64,000 bases of DNA from Bacteroidaceae bacterium (GCA_017965425.1 JAGCPY010000089.1:1-64000), one strand, 5' to 3'; positions 6,564 to 16,019 are shown, counted from the stretch's first letter. The notes: generated from the sequence alone by a model not told the origin. Program-made: numbers and translations.

Positions 6564-9500
6564 ATGAATCATTTAAGAAGACTTCTGCTTTCTGCCTTCG
6601 TTGGCATGAGCATCGCCGCACAGGCACAGACCGACGTCAGCACCCAGTACCTGACCAATCCTTCATTCGAGGCCGATGCGTCAAAATGCACCGACGCCGT
6701 CAAGAAGAGCGAGAGCGCCGACGGCCTTCGCGGTTGGGACGTCAGCGCCATTACCGGCTGGACGACCACGCGCCCCGACAAGCAACTGCTGATTACCGCC
6801 GACTGCTTCACGGACAACAATTTCGGCAAGACCGCCATCGCCGACGGGCAGTATGCCCTGTTCCAGCGCATGGGATGGAACAACGGCACGAGCACTATCC
6901 GGCAGACGAGCGCCAGCCTTCCTGCTGGTTCTTACCTGTTGAAGATGAAGACGAAAGCCTTCTATGCCAATAGCGCCACGAGTTCCGCCGTCTTGCAAGT
7001 GACCGCTGGCGGCAAGACCCTCGGCAGCACTTCCTTCAGCTTCGATCAGGGTTCTGCTGGTTGCATGGCCAGCAGCAACTGGGCCGATCAGAATTTGTAT
7101 TTCAAGGTCGAGAGCGCATCGAAAGTGGAGATCCTGCTCAGCATCACATGGGTCAGTGGCGGCAGCCAAATCGCCGTGGACGACGTGCGCCTGCTGAGCA
7201 TCCCCGACGATTACGTGGAGCCCACGATCATCGGCGGCAAGGAGACCGACGTGCCTTCGTTCACCGAGGGCGTCATTACCCACCAGTTCGTCCCCGAAGC
7301 CCAGATGATGCAGGATCTTTTGCAGATGCTGACCAACCATCTGCCCTACATGAAGAGCCTCTACACACCCTGTCAGTCACCCAACAGCCAGGGCGAGGCC
7401 TGCGCCTTTTTCAAGGACACCGAGGGCTCCAACAACGACGAGAAAGTCGTGCGCCCCAATGCCGACTTCTCCATGGTCTGCGCCTTCCTCTACAAGTACG
7501 CCAAGGGAAAGACCACCCTGCCCGCAGGCATCACATGGGACGACGTCAAGGAGATGGCCATCAAGAGCCTCATCTGGGGATATAGTAGCCACAACGCCAA
7601 CAAGTTCAAAGTCACCTCGCGCAACGCCTATTGGGGCAGCACTTCCACATCGCAATATACTTGGGAAAGCTCTCTCTGGGCCATGTCGCTCTGCTACGCC
7701 GCCCACTTCCTCGCTGAAGAGTTGACCGCCACGCAGCGCACCTATATTTATAATATGGTGAAAGCCGAGTGCAACTATGAGCTTTACCGCAGCATCCCCA
7801 CGGGCTATGCCGGCGACACAAAGGCCGAAGAGAACGGCTGGGAGGCCGACATCCTGGCCTGTGCCCTTGGGCTCTATCCCGACGATGCCCTGGCCTCGGC
7901 GTGGTTCGACCGTTTGCGTGACTTCGCCATCAACAGCTACTCGCAGGTCGATGATGCACAGGACCACACCGTCATCGACCCCGACTACGACCAGAAGACC
8001 GTCGCCGACTACTACCGTGGTAAAAACCTCTACGACGATTTCACTTTGCAGAACCACAACCTCTTCCACACCTCCTACCAGAACGTCGTGCAGCAGGAGC
8101 TGGGCGAGGCTCATCTGGCCATGCTCCTCTTCCAAGGCCGCAAGCCCTCATGGAAGACCAACGCCCTCATGCACAACCTTCAGAACGTGCAGAACGAAGT
8201 GCTCAACCGCCTCGCATTGGCTGACGGCGAGCTGGCCATGCCCAACGGCAACGACTGGAGCCTCTTCCTCTTCGACCAGATCACTTCATACAGCACCCTG
8301 GCCTGCTTCCTGCGCGACCCCAATGCCCTCTTGCTGGAGAACATGGCCTATAAGTTCATCAAGGCCCGCCAGCAAACAACGTCCGACGGTTCCTGGCTCC
8401 TGCGCAGCGACGTCGGCTCACGCCGCATGGGCGTAGAGGCTCACCGCGTCATGATGACCTACCTCATGCACGCCGTCGCCTCCACTGCCGACCTCAAGCC
8501 CACGACTTGGCAAGCCTTCAGCAAGGAGTACGAGGCCGCCCACCTCTTCAAGAGCCAGAACATCGTGCGCGCCAGCTCCAAGGACCGCTTCGTCACCTTC
8601 TCATGGAGCACCGGTCTGAAGAGCTACACCGGCTACTTCACCGACACCACCCCCGACCGCAACAAGATCATCTGTCCCTTCCGTGCCAACAACACGGGCA
8701 ACATCCTCGGATGGTACAACGTCAGCGGAAAGGGCACCAACGCCACGCCCGTCGTCAGCGGCGTCTATGACCTCCAGGAAAACGCCTTCACCATGAACGG
8801 GCGCATCAACACCAACGACGAGACCCTCGAGAACAGCTTTGTCCTCGCCGCCACACGCGGAAACGCCATCATCTACATGAACCATGTCCGTGGCCTGCAG
8901 AGCGGCACCATCACGGGTCGCCGTGGAGGCCTGCTGGCCATCACCACCGACCCCTTCACCCGTCCTCAGCGCACCCTCTACCATGCCGCCGGACGCGTGC
9001 AGACCGATGGTGTGCAGACCGTGCAGTTCGAGAGTCCCTGGGCCAACATCGACAACAGCATCGGCGTCGTCACCCTTCAAGGCACGGGCCGCATGGCCTT
9101 TGGCGAACAAGCCAACAACAACAGCATCCTCTGCTCCAAGTTCTATCCCCTCTACTCCGCACAGACAGAGAGTTTCACCAAAGGCAAAGTCGTGGACCGC
9201 TCCATCGTCATCTACTACAGTCAAGTGGATAGCGCCACGACGAAGACCCTTGCTGCGCAGGCCGTCAGCCTCGCCGACCAACTGCCCTCGGGCTGGAACG
9301 GCCTCATCTGTGCCGATCCTGACGGCGAGCGCAACCTCGTCGTGGCCAACCTCGCCGGAGGCAACACGAACCGTGCCCAACTGAAAAACCTGGCCGTCGA
9401 AGGGCTGGGAGCTCCCGTCCTGCCCGTTGAGACCAACATCGTCGGCGGCAAGGCATCGGGCACCATCGCCCTGGATGTGGATCACGCCATGATGCATCCC

Positions 9501-10637
9501 CTGACCGTCTTCGTCAGCGGAGGAGACGTCGTGGTGAAAGCCTTCAACCCGTGGGACGACAGCCAGATCAGCGTTCGCACCATCGGCAACAAGACACAGC
9601 GTGTGAACGTTGCCTACCTCTCCGGAGGAAAGACCATCAACGGACAGTTCAGCATCGAACCCTCGGCCACCTATCTCATCCGCCTCGACGACAGCGGACT
9701 TACCGCCCAGGTCGAGAAGCAAGACCCCTCTGCCATTACCTACACCGACATCACGTCTGCCGTCCTCGCAAACCCTAATTTCGAGGAGGACCAGACATGG
9801 GCGACCACGGGCAGCATCACCCTCAACGGCACCACCTACAACCCCTGTTTCACACAGTCTGTGGCTCCTGCCGACAGCCGTTTCCCCCAAGTCCTGCCCG
9901 TCGTAGGGTGGACACCCGAGAACGGCCTCTCGTCCTCCTCGAACTTCGCGCTGCTTTATTCCATGCCCTACAGCTTCACCCAGTACTGCGTCTCCCCCAG
10001 CAACGTCGGCAACAGCGCCAGTATCATGGCCCAGCCTGCCGCCTTTGCCGACGAGGCCGGCGACCGTTGCCTGAGCGTCATGAATTCGTGGACTGCCGGC
10101 TTGAACGCCATCCGCCAGGACGTCACCCTCGAACCGGGAGACTACATGCTGACGCTCGATCTGCGCTATGCCTGTGCCAACGAGAGCCGCCGCACCGCAC
10201 CTAACGTCGTTGCCACCTCTGGCGGCAATGTCTGCACGGCATACTGCGGCGTCGTCACGGACGGCGAAGAACACTACGCCCCCTTGCCCTCCGTCGCCGA
10301 AGCGTGGGAGCAGAAGGACGTCACCTTCACCATTCCTGCGGGCTCGCCTAAGACCGTGACCCTCCGCGTGGGTTTGCACACGACTGAAAGCCAAGGCGCT
10401 GCCAACCAGACGCGTCTGTATGTCGATAACCTCCGCCTGCTGCAGCGTGCCTATCCCAAAGGCGATGTCAACCGCGACTATGTCGTCACGATTGCCGACG
10501 TCACCGCCTTGGTCAACATCATCCTCAACAGGACCGGCTCAACGGCCTACAACCTCGGAGCCGCCGACGTCAATGGCGACAACACCGTGACCATTGCCGA
10601 CGTGACAGCCCTGGTCAACATCATCCTCGGAAGGTAA
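6564..10637 (+). CDS. Large secreted multidomain protein with C-terminal dockerin-like repeats
   Basis: A 1,357-aa protein with a signal peptide (MNHLRRLLLSAFVGMSIAAQAQ). Residues ~28-210 look like a carbohydrate-binding beta-sandwich (LTNPSFEAD ... GW ... QIAVDDVRL). Residues ~230-640 are helix-rich with aromatic/His patches (HNLFHTSYQNVVQQELGEAH), as in alpha/alpha toroids of polysaccharide lyases, followed by a beta-rich part (~650-1000). A second NPNFEEDQTW ... VDNLRLL sandwich fills ~1090-1295. The end has two EF-hand-like dockerin repeats (GDVNRDYVVTIADVTALVNI and ADVNGDNTVTIADVTALVNI). A polysaccharide lyase or glycosidase role is plausible, but no catalytic motif was recognised. The start at 6564 gives the signal peptide. 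Confidence 0.7.
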   Translation: MNHLRRLLLSAFVGMSIAAQAQTDVSTQYLTNPSFEADASKCTDAVKKSESADGLRGWDVSAITGWTTTRPDKQLLITADCFTDNNFGKTAIADGQYALFQRMGWNNGTSTIRQTSASLPAGSYLLKMKTKAFYANSATSSAVLQVTAGGKTLGSTSFSFDQGSAGCMASSNWADQNLYFKVESASKVEILLSITWVSGGSQIAVDDVRLLSIPDDYVEPTIIGGKETDVPSFTEGVITHQFVPEAQMMQDLLQMLTNHLPYMKSLYTPCQSPNSQGEACAFFKDTEGSNNDEKVVRPNADFSMVCAFLYKYAKGKTTLPAGITWDDVKEMAIKSLIWGYSSHNANKFKVTSRNAYWGSTSTSQYTWESSLWAMSLCYAAHFLAEELTATQRTYIYNMVKAECNYELYRSIPTGYAGDTKAEENGWEADILACALGLYPDDALASAWFDRLRDFAINSYSQVDDAQDHTVIDPDYDQKTVADYYRGKNLYDDFTLQNHNLFHTSYQNVVQQELGEAHLAMLLFQGRKPSWKTNALMHNLQNVQNEVLNRLALADGELAMPNGNDWSLFLFDQITSYSTLACFLRDPNALLLENMAYKFIKARQQTTSDGSWLLRSDVGSRRMGVEAHRVMMTYLMHAVASTADLKPTTWQAFSKEYEAAHLFKSQNIVRASSKDRFVTFSWSTGLKSYTGYFTDTTPDRNKIICPFRANNTGNILGWYNVSGKGTNATPVVSGVYDLQENAFTMNGRINTNDETLENSFVLAATRGNAIIYMNHVRGLQSGTITGRRGGLLAITTDPFTRPQRTLYHAAGRVQTDGVQTVQFESPWANIDNSIGVVTLQGTGRMAFGEQANNNSILCSKFYPLYSAQTESFTKGKVVDRSIVIYYSQVDSATTKTLAAQAVSLADQLPSGWNGLICADPDGERNLVVANLAGGNTNRAQLKNLAVEGLGAPVLPVETNIVGGKASGTIALDVDHAMMHPLTVFVSGGDVVVKAFNPWDDSQISVRTIGNKTQRVNVAYLSGGKTINGQFSIEPSATYLIRLDDSGLTAQVEKQDPSAITYTDITSAVLANPNFEEDQTWATTGSITLNGTTYNPCFTQSVAPADSRFPQVLPVVGWTPENGLSSSSNFALLYSMPYSFTQYCVSPSNVGNSASIMAQPAAFADEAGDRCLSVMNSWTAGLNAIRQDVTLEPGDYMLTLDLRYACANESRRTAPNVVATSGGNVCTAYCGVVTDGEEHYAPLPSVAEAWEQKDVTFTIPAGSPKTVTLRVGLHTTESQGAANQTRLYVDNLRLLQRAYPKGDVNRDYVVTIADVTALVNIILNRTGSTAYNLGAADVNGDNTVTIADVTALVNIILGR

Positions 10638-10656
10638 CCTGCCGACCGCCACCGAC

Positions 10657-11718
10657 ATGAAACAAACCAACAACGAACCCCGGCGGACCGCACGCATCCT
10701 GCTCATCTACACGGGCGGAACCATCGGCATGGGCCTCAATCCCAGAACGGGAGCCTTGGAGCCGCTGGACTTCAACGAGTTGGTGGCCAGACTGCCCGAG
10801 CTCCACGACATCCCCGCCGGCGTCGATGTCCATCAGTTTCCGCAGCCCATTGACAGCAGCGACATGAATCCCCAGCTGTGGGGGCGCATCGTGGAGATTA
10901 TCGCCGACGGCTACGACCATTACGACGGCTTCGTCATCCTCCACGGGACAGACACGATGGCCTTCACCGCCTCGGCACTCTCCTTCATGCTCGAGAACCT
11001 GACCAAGCCCGTCATCCTCACCGGTTCCCAGTTGCCCATCCACCAGTTGCGCACCGACGGACGCGAGAACCTCATCACCAGTATCGAGATAGCGGCAGCC
11101 CGCAAGCCCGACGGCACTCCCCGCGTGCCCGAAGTCTGCATCTATTTTAGCGGGAAGCTGCTCAGGGGAAACCGCTCGACGAAAATCAACAGCGAGGGCT
11201 TCAACGCTTTCGACAGCTTCAACTTCCCTCCTTTGGCCGATGCGGGCGTGAAGATTGTCTATCACGACGAACTCATCCTCCATCCCGACTATTCGCGACC
11301 CATGACGCCTCACTTCGCCTTGGACGCCAACGTCGTGGTCTTCACGCTCTTCCCGGGCATTCAGGAGGCCACCGTGCGCTATCTGCTGGCCACTCCCGGC
11401 CTGCGCTCCATCGTCATGCGCACCTATGGCAGCGGCAACGCCCCCCAGTCGCCTTGGCTCGAACAAGTCCTCAACGAGGCCAACAGCCACGGCATCGTCA
11501 TCATCAACATCACCCAGTGCGCCGCGGGACCCGTGGAAATGGCACGCTACAGCGGCGGATTCCTCCTCAAGAACGCGGGCGTCCTCTCTGGCTACGACAG
11601 CACCGTGGAGTGTGCCATCGCCAAACTCATGCACCTCCAAGGCCACACCTCTGACCCGGAGGCCATACGCCGTCTCATGGCGCGTCCGCTCTGTGGAGAA
11701 ATCACCATCGAGCCTTAA
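10657..11718 (+). CDS. ansA: Type I (cytoplasmic) L-asparaginase
   Basis: Hydrolyses L-asparagine to aspartate and ammonia. The 353-aa protein lacks a signal peptide, so it is the cytoplasmic form. The first catalytic Thr is in LLIYTGGTIGM (about residue 19) and the second in ILHGTDTMAFTASALSFML; the C-terminal half has TYGSGNAP and the allosteric-type region ITQCAAGPVEM. Length fits the AnsA family (330-350 aa). It begins 20 bp after the dockerin-bearing protein and may be read from the same transcript. A 22-bp repeat array follows the stop. Confidence 0.93.
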   Translation: MKQTNNEPRRTARILLIYTGGTIGMGLNPRTGALEPLDFNELVARLPELHDIPAGVDVHQFPQPIDSSDMNPQLWGRIVEIIADGYDHYDGFVILHGTDTMAFTASALSFMLENLTKPVILTGSQLPIHQLRTDGRENLITSIEIAAARKPDGTPRVPEVCIYFSGKLLRGNRSTKINSEGFNAFDSFNFPPLADAGVKIVYHDELILHPDYSRPMTPHFALDANVVVFTLFPGIQEATVRYLLATPGLRSIVMRTYGSGNAPQSPWLEQVLNEANSHGIVIINITQCAAGPVEMARYSGGFLLKNAGVLSGYDSTVECAIAKLMHLQGHTSDPEAIRRLMARPLCGEITIEP

Positions 11719-11745
11719 TGAAAGCCCTCCTGACGGCCAAGCCAC

Positions 11746-11827
11746 GGACGTCTGCACCCGACACCCCGAACGTGTGCACCTTCCACCATGAAGGTGCACA
11801 CGTTCTGCTTGAAACCAGCACACCATC
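11746..11827. repeat. 22-bp repeat array 2 (4 units, perfect hairpin in the middle)
   Basis: Cores at 11746, 11768, 11790 and 11812, each 16 bp with 6-bp spacers. The two central cores, GAACGTGTGCACCTTC and GAAGGTGCACACGTTC, are exact reverse complements, giving a perfect 16-bp stem with a 6-nt loop (CACCAT). The outer two are degenerate. The array starts 28 bp after the ansA stop. Confidence 0.8.
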
Positions 11828-12023
11828 CCGCTCCCGCGCCTTTCCGTGCCCCTCTTCATCGCCATCTTCCCGCCCTCCGATGTCGGTTCCTGCCTCGGAA
11901 AAAGTGGGGCGGCTCCGCCCGACGTCGATGTGTCCTGGACGGCGCGACGAGGAAAAAACCGACCCGATGAACTATTTCTTGAAAATTATCTTGAAAACAT
12001 GCGGAGAGTTGCGTCTTTTTGAG
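11828..12023. other. Gene-free stretch before lplA
   Basis: Part of the 362-bp gap between ansA and lplA. It holds a small GC hairpin (GGGCGG and CCGCCC at 11907-11920) and becomes AT-rich toward the lplA promoter. No convincing small ORF or RNA was seen. Confidence 0.4.
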
Positions 12024-12031
12024 TATATTTG
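12024..12031 (+). promoter_or_regulatory. -7 box TATATTTG for lplA
   Basis: TATATTTG matches TAnnTTTG and lies 50 bp before the lplA ATG. It is the nearest promoter-like site for the lipoate ligase and possibly for the gcv genes that follow. Confidence 0.5.
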
Positions 12032-12080
12032 CCCGCGAAAAGGCTGAAAAGCCCTTTGGCTGCTACCAAAAAGACCGTCT

Positions 12081-12803
12081 ATGACCCACCTTGTCTTGCC
12101 TTCTTGCGAAGTCCGCCGCCTCAGTTTCTACTTGGCGATGGAGGAGTATGCCGCGCGCCGCCTTCGACTGCAGGACGACGTCTTCTTCCTTTGGCAGGTG
12201 GAGCCCACGGTCATCTTCGGTCGCAACCAGGACATTCAGGCAGAGGTGAACCTCGACTATTGTCGCCGCCACGGCATCCAGTTCTTCCGCCGCAAGAGCG
12301 GAGGCGGATGTGTCTATGCCGACCGCTCGAACGTGATGATGAGCTACGTCACCCCTTCCGACGAAGTGGTCGTGACGTTCTCGCGCTACATGCAGATGGT
12401 GGTCGACATGCTCAGGCAGCTTGGGGTGCCCGCCACATCTACCCAGCACAACGACGTGCTCATCGGGGGCCAAAAGGTGTCGGGCAACGCCTTCTACCAC
12501 ATCCCCGGCTACAGCATCGTCCACGGAACCATGCTCTTCGACACAGACATGCAACACATGCTCAACGCCATCACCCCGCCACAGGCGAAACTCGACAAGC
12601 ACGGCGTCGAGAGCGTCAGACAGCGCATCACCTTGATGCGAGACCACACGGCGCTGACCATCGACGAGTTCAAGCGTTTTGCCGTCAGCCACCTCTGCAA
12701 CAAGGAGCTGAAGCTGCGCGAAGACGACGTCTGCGCCATCGAAGAACTGGAACGCTCCTACCTTCAACCCTCGTTCATCTACGGTCAGCAGCCGGCCACT
12801 TAA
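12081..12803 (+). CDS. lplA: Lipoate-protein ligase A family protein
   Basis: Attaches free lipoate to the lysine of lipoyl domains through lipoyl-AMP. The 240-aa protein has the LplA/BPL fold motifs: WQVEPTVIFGRNQ, then FFRRKSGGGCVYAD (substrate loop RR-x-SGGG) and TQHNDVLIGGQKVSGNAFYH with the adenylate-binding Lys. It ends soon after the catalytic domain and lacks the separate C-terminal accessory domain of E. coli LplA. It lies just upstream of the glycine cleavage genes, whose H protein and lipoamide dehydrogenase need lipoate, so it probably lipoylates GcvH. Confidence 0.88.
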   Translation: MTHLVLPSCEVRRLSFYLAMEEYAARRLRLQDDVFFLWQVEPTVIFGRNQDIQAEVNLDYCRRHGIQFFRRKSGGGCVYADRSNVMMSYVTPSDEVVVTFSRYMQMVVDMLRQLGVPATSTQHNDVLIGGQKVSGNAFYHIPGYSIVHGTMLFDTDMQHMLNAITPPQAKLDKHGVESVRQRITLMRDHTALTIDEFKRFAVSHLCNKELKLREDDVCAIEELERSYLQPSFIYGQQPAT

Positions 12804-12894
12804 CCGTAATCCGTTCAACCCCTCATCCCCAAAACTTCCCTCATTCCCGTTTGCACCTTTAGAACCATAAGCCTTATTAAACCTCATACATCAC

Positions 12895-13998
12895 ATGGAA
12901 AAGAAAACCTGTCTCTATGACCACCACGTGGCCCTCGGCGCTCTGATGTCGCCCTTTGGCGGATTCATCATGCCCATTCAGTACACGAACATCACCGACG
13001 AGCACAACGCCGTGCGCCAGCACTGCGGGGTCTTCGACGTCAGCCACATGGGCGAAGTGCGCATCACGGGTGCCGACGCCGAGCGCTACGTCCAGCACAT
13101 CTTCACCAACGACGTGACCGACGCACCCCTCGGGCAAATCTACTACGGCATGATGTGTTACCCCGACGGCGGCACCGTCGATGACCTGCTCGTCTATAAG
13201 ATGGGCGACAACGACTTCTTCCTTGTCATCAACGCCGCCAACATCGACAAGGATGTGGCCTGGATGCAAGAGCAAGCCCAAGGCTTCGACATCTGCCTCG
13301 ACCACCAGAGCGACTACTACGGCCAGCTTGCCGTACAGGGGCCCGAGGCAGAGGCCGTTGTCGAGGAAGTCCTCGGATTGCCCTGCAAGGAACTGAAGTT
13401 CTACACGGCCAAGACGCTGGAGGTTGCCGAAGGCGACGAGGGCGAAACCATCATCATCTCACGTACTGGCTACACCGGCGAGGACGGCTTTGAGATCTAC
13501 GGTTCCCACGACTTCACACAGAAGGCATGGGAAAAGCTGATGCAGAGCGGACGTTGCAAACCCTGTGGCCTCGGATGCCGCGACACCCTCCGCTTTGAAG
13601 TCGGTCTGCCCCTCTACGGCGACGAACTTAGCGCCGACATCAGTCCCGTCATGGCTGGCCTCTCAATCTTCGTCAAGCTGGATAAAGACGAGTTCATCGG
13701 CAAGGAAGCCCTCGCCAATCAGAAGGCCAACGGCGTGGCCCGGAAACTCGTGGGCATTGAGCTCGCAGACAAGGCCATTCCACGTCACGGATATGCCGTC
13801 CTCACTCCCGAGGGAGACACCGTGGGCGAAGTGACGACGGGCTACCACTGCCTCAGTGTTGACAAGAGCGTCTGCATGGCTCTCGTCAAGACAGACTACG
13901 CCAAGCTGGGAACGCCCCTCGCCGTACAGATCCGAAAGAAGACCTTCCCCGGCGTGGTCGTCAAGAAGAAGTTCTACGACAAACATTATAAGAAGTAA
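12895..13998 (+). CDS. gcvT: Glycine cleavage system T protein (aminomethyltransferase)
   Basis: Takes the aminomethyl group from GcvH and, with tetrahydrofolate, makes methylene-THF and ammonia. The 367-aa protein begins with HVALGALMSPFGGFIMPIQY, then GVFDVSHMGEVRITG, and has the folate-site Asp region TNDVTDAPLGQIYYGMM, ISRTGYTGEDGFEIY and the C-terminal barrel (GEVTTGYHCLSVDKSVCMAL). Length is normal. It heads the gcvT-gcvH-gcvPA-gcvPB-lpdA set, 91 bp after lplA. A palindromic element starts at its stop codon. Confidence 0.95.
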   Translation: MEKKTCLYDHHVALGALMSPFGGFIMPIQYTNITDEHNAVRQHCGVFDVSHMGEVRITGADAERYVQHIFTNDVTDAPLGQIYYGMMCYPDGGTVDDLLVYKMGDNDFFLVINAANIDKDVAWMQEQAQGFDICLDHQSDYYGQLAVQGPEAEAVVEEVLGLPCKELKFYTAKTLEVAEGDEGETIIISRTGYTGEDGFEIYGSHDFTQKAWEKLMQSGRCKPCGLGCRDTLRFEVGLPLYGDELSADISPVMAGLSIFVKLDKDEFIGKEALANQKANGVARKLVGIELADKAIPRHGYAVLTPEGDTVGEVTTGYHCLSVDKSVCMALVKTDYAKLGTPLAVQIRKKTFPGVVVKKKFYDKHYKK

Positions 13999-14144
13999 AA
14001 GACCAGCCCCGACTCCTCTCAGGGGAGAGAGGTGTATATACTTGAAAACATATCATTTATTAACTCACTTTTAACATGCAAGTCTTATCTCCCAAAGGTA
14101 ATCACTCCCCTCTCATTTCGGAGAGGGGGTGGGGGTGAGGCTTC
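13999..14144. mobile_element. Paired palindromic element 3, gcvT/gcvH junction
   Basis: Left arm 13999-14041 (AAGACCAGCCCC, stem CTCCTCTC/GAGAGAGG) begins at the gcvT stop. The inverted right arm 14094-14144 (AAAGGTAATCACTCCCCTC ... GGGGTGAGGCTTC) ends 15 bp before the gcvH start. The ~50 bp between is AT-rich. Here the element stays outside both coding regions. Confidence 0.75.
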
Positions 14145-14159
14145 TTCCCTTTCAACATT

Positions 14160-14537
14160 ATGGCACAATTTGAATCCGGACTCTTCTATTCAGAGTCACA
14201 CGAGTACGTTCGCGTAGAAGGCGAATTTGGTTTTATCGGCATCTCAGACTACGCCCAGCACGCCCTGGGTAACGTGGTATATGTTGACATGCCCGAAGTG
14301 GACGACGAGGTCACCGCCGGCGAAGAGTTTGGCGCTGTCGAGAGCGTCAAGGCTGCCAGCGATCTGATCGCACCCGTCAGCGGCACCGTCGTGGAGGTCA
14401 ACGAGGCTCTCGAAGACCAGCCCGAACTGCTGAATAAGGACGCTTTTGCCAACTGGATCATCAAGGTCCAGCTTTCCGACCCCACCGAGCTCGATGCGCT
14501 CATGGACGTGGAAGCGTATAAAAAGCACTGCGAATAA
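14160..14537 (+). CDS. gcvH: Glycine cleavage system H protein
   Basis: The lipoyl shuttle of the glycine cleavage complex. The 125-aa protein has the H-protein fold (SHEYVRVEGEFGFIGISDYA, LGNVVYVDMPEVDDEV) with the lipoyl lysine at about residue 64 in GAVESVKAASDLIAPVSG. Length is standard. The lysine is the likely target of the lipoate ligase encoded at 12081. It is flanked on both sides by palindromic elements, which lie outside the gene. Confidence 0.96.
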   Translation: MAQFESGLFYSESHEYVRVEGEFGFIGISDYAQHALGNVVYVDMPEVDDEVTAGEEFGAVESVKAASDLIAPVSGTVVEVNEALEDQPELLNKDAFANWIIKVQLSDPTELDALMDVEAYKKHCE

Positions 14538-14540
14538 GTA

Positions 14541-14687
14541 GAAGACCCACCCCTCACCCTCCTTGTGAGGGAGGGGGTGGTCGCCTTTCAAGAATGGTTA
14601 GTCAATCTATCATACAATGAACGAAAAGCAAACAACAAAAGCTACGGCTCCCCTCCCGGGAAAGGAAGGGCAGGGGAGTGGGGCTTT
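14541..14687. mobile_element. Paired palindromic element 4, gcvH/gcvPA junction
   Basis: Left arm 14541-14598 begins GAAGACCCACCCC three bases after the gcvH stop, with stem CCCTCC TTGT GAGGGAGGG and inner end CGCCTTTCAAGAATGGT. The inverted right arm 14644-14687 (CTCCCCTCCCGGG ... GGGGCTTTT) is read in frame as the N-terminus of gcvPA. The gcvPA ATG (14617) lies in the interval between the arms. Confidence 0.8.
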
Positions 14688-16017
14688 TAAATATTTCCCC
14701 CACACCGAAGAAGATTTTCGGGAGATGCTCGACGCGGTTGGCGCTTCCTCTGTCCACGACCTCTTCGCTGACGTGCCAGAGGCAGCCCGCTTCCAACGCG
14801 ACTATGACCTGCCCCAGGCGCTCTCCGAGACCGACCTGCGCCTCTTCTTCGAGCAACTGACGCACCCCGTCAATGCACAACAGCTCGTCTGTTTTGCCGG
14901 TGCCGGTTGCTACGACCACTATGCTCCCAGCGTCGTGCAGAACCTCATCCAACGTTCTGAATTCCTGACCTCCTACACGCCTTATCAGGCCGAGATCTCG
15001 CAAGGTACGCTGCACTACATCTTTGAATACCAGTCGATGATAGCTGAACTCACGGGACTCGACATCAGCAATGCTTCGATGTACGACGGCTCCACGGCCA
15101 CCGCCGAGGCCATGATGATGGCCTGGGGAAACGCCAAGAAAGCCACCCGCGTGCTCGTCAGTGAGACCATCGACCCGAAGGTGCGACGCGTCGTAGATAC
15201 ATACGCCCACTTCCACGGTGTTCCCCTCCAGCTCATCCCCGCCAAGAACGGAGCTCTCGACCGTGAAGCCCTTGACAAGGAACTGGCAGAAGGCGGCGTG
15301 GCCGGCGTCATCGTCCAACAGCCCAACTACTTCGGCATCATCGAGGATTTCACGGGCATCGCCGACGCCGTGCATGAACAAAAAGGCATCTTCGTCATCA
15401 ACGCCAACCCCAGCGACCTGGCCATCCTGAAGACACCGGGTGAATGGGGAGCCGATGTCGCCGTGGGCGAAGGCCAGAGTCTGGGAATCCCCATGACGTT
15501 CGGAGGTCCCGGCGTGGGCTTCATGGCTTGCACAGAGAAGCTCATCCGCAAGATGCCCGGACGCATCGTGGGTCAGACCCTCGACAACCGCGGACAGCGC
15601 GCATTCGTCCTGACATTGCAGGCTCGCGAGCAGCACATCCGTCGTCAGAAAGCCACCTCCAACATCTGTTCCAACCAGAGTTTGATGGCGCTCTACGTGA
15701 CCATCTACCTTTCCGTCATGGGCAAACAGGGGTTGCGCGAGGCAGCTGAAATGAGTTATGCCGGAGCCCACAGCCTTTGCGACAAGCTCCTTGCCACCGG
15801 TAAGTTCCACCTTACTTACCCTGGCCAACTGTTCTTTAACGAGTTCTGCGTTGACTACGATGGCGACCTCGATGCCCTGTTGGCAGAAGCCACCGAATGT
15901 GGGTATCTTGCCGGCGTGAAAGTGGGCGAGAAGACCCTCATGATTGCCGTCACCGAGCAGCGCACGCCCGAGGAAATAGAGGAACTTGTTGATATTCTCG
16001 GAAAAGATATACTCTAA
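14617..16017 (+). CDS. gcvPA: Glycine dehydrogenase (decarboxylating) subunit 1
   Basis: The N-terminal half of the split P protein, which with GcvPB decarboxylates glycine and passes the aminomethyl group to GcvH. The 466-aa protein matches the family from YFPHTEEDFREMLDAVGA onward, with SVVQNLI, YTPYQAEISQGTLHYIFEYQ, the substrate/PLP regions MYDGSTATAEAMMMAWGNA and SLGIPMTFGGPGVGFMACTE, and FVLTLQAREQHIRRQKATSN. The first ~22 residues (containing KATAPLPGKEGQGSGAFK) are encoded by palindromic element 4, so the element has replaced or extended the normal N-terminus. A 45-aa ORF starts two bases after the stop. Confidence 0.95.
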   Translation: MNEKQTTKATAPLPGKEGQGSGAFKYFPHTEEDFREMLDAVGASSVHDLFADVPEAARFQRDYDLPQALSETDLRLFFEQLTHPVNAQQLVCFAGAGCYDHYAPSVVQNLIQRSEFLTSYTPYQAEISQGTLHYIFEYQSMIAELTGLDISNASMYDGSTATAEAMMMAWGNAKKATRVLVSETIDPKVRRVVDTYAHFHGVPLQLIPAKNGALDREALDKELAEGGVAGVIVQQPNYFGIIEDFTGIADAVHEQKGIFVINANPSDLAILKTPGEWGADVAVGEGQSLGIPMTFGGPGVGFMACTEKLIRKMPGRIVGQTLDNRGQRAFVLTLQAREQHIRRQKATSNICSNQSLMALYVTIYLSVMGKQGLREAAEMSYAGAHSLCDKLLATGKFHLTYPGQLFFNEFCVDYDGDLDALLAEATECGYLAGVKVGEKTLMIAVTEQRTPEEIEELVDILGKDIL

Positions 16018-16019
16018 GC

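Noticed and set aside
8601-10394. Long minus-strand reading frame (597 aa) opposite the dockerin-bearing protein
   Set aside because: It is antisense to a clearly coding gene with a signal peptide and domains; its product is low-complexity (Gly/Asp/Val-rich) as expected from GC-biased codons read backwards.
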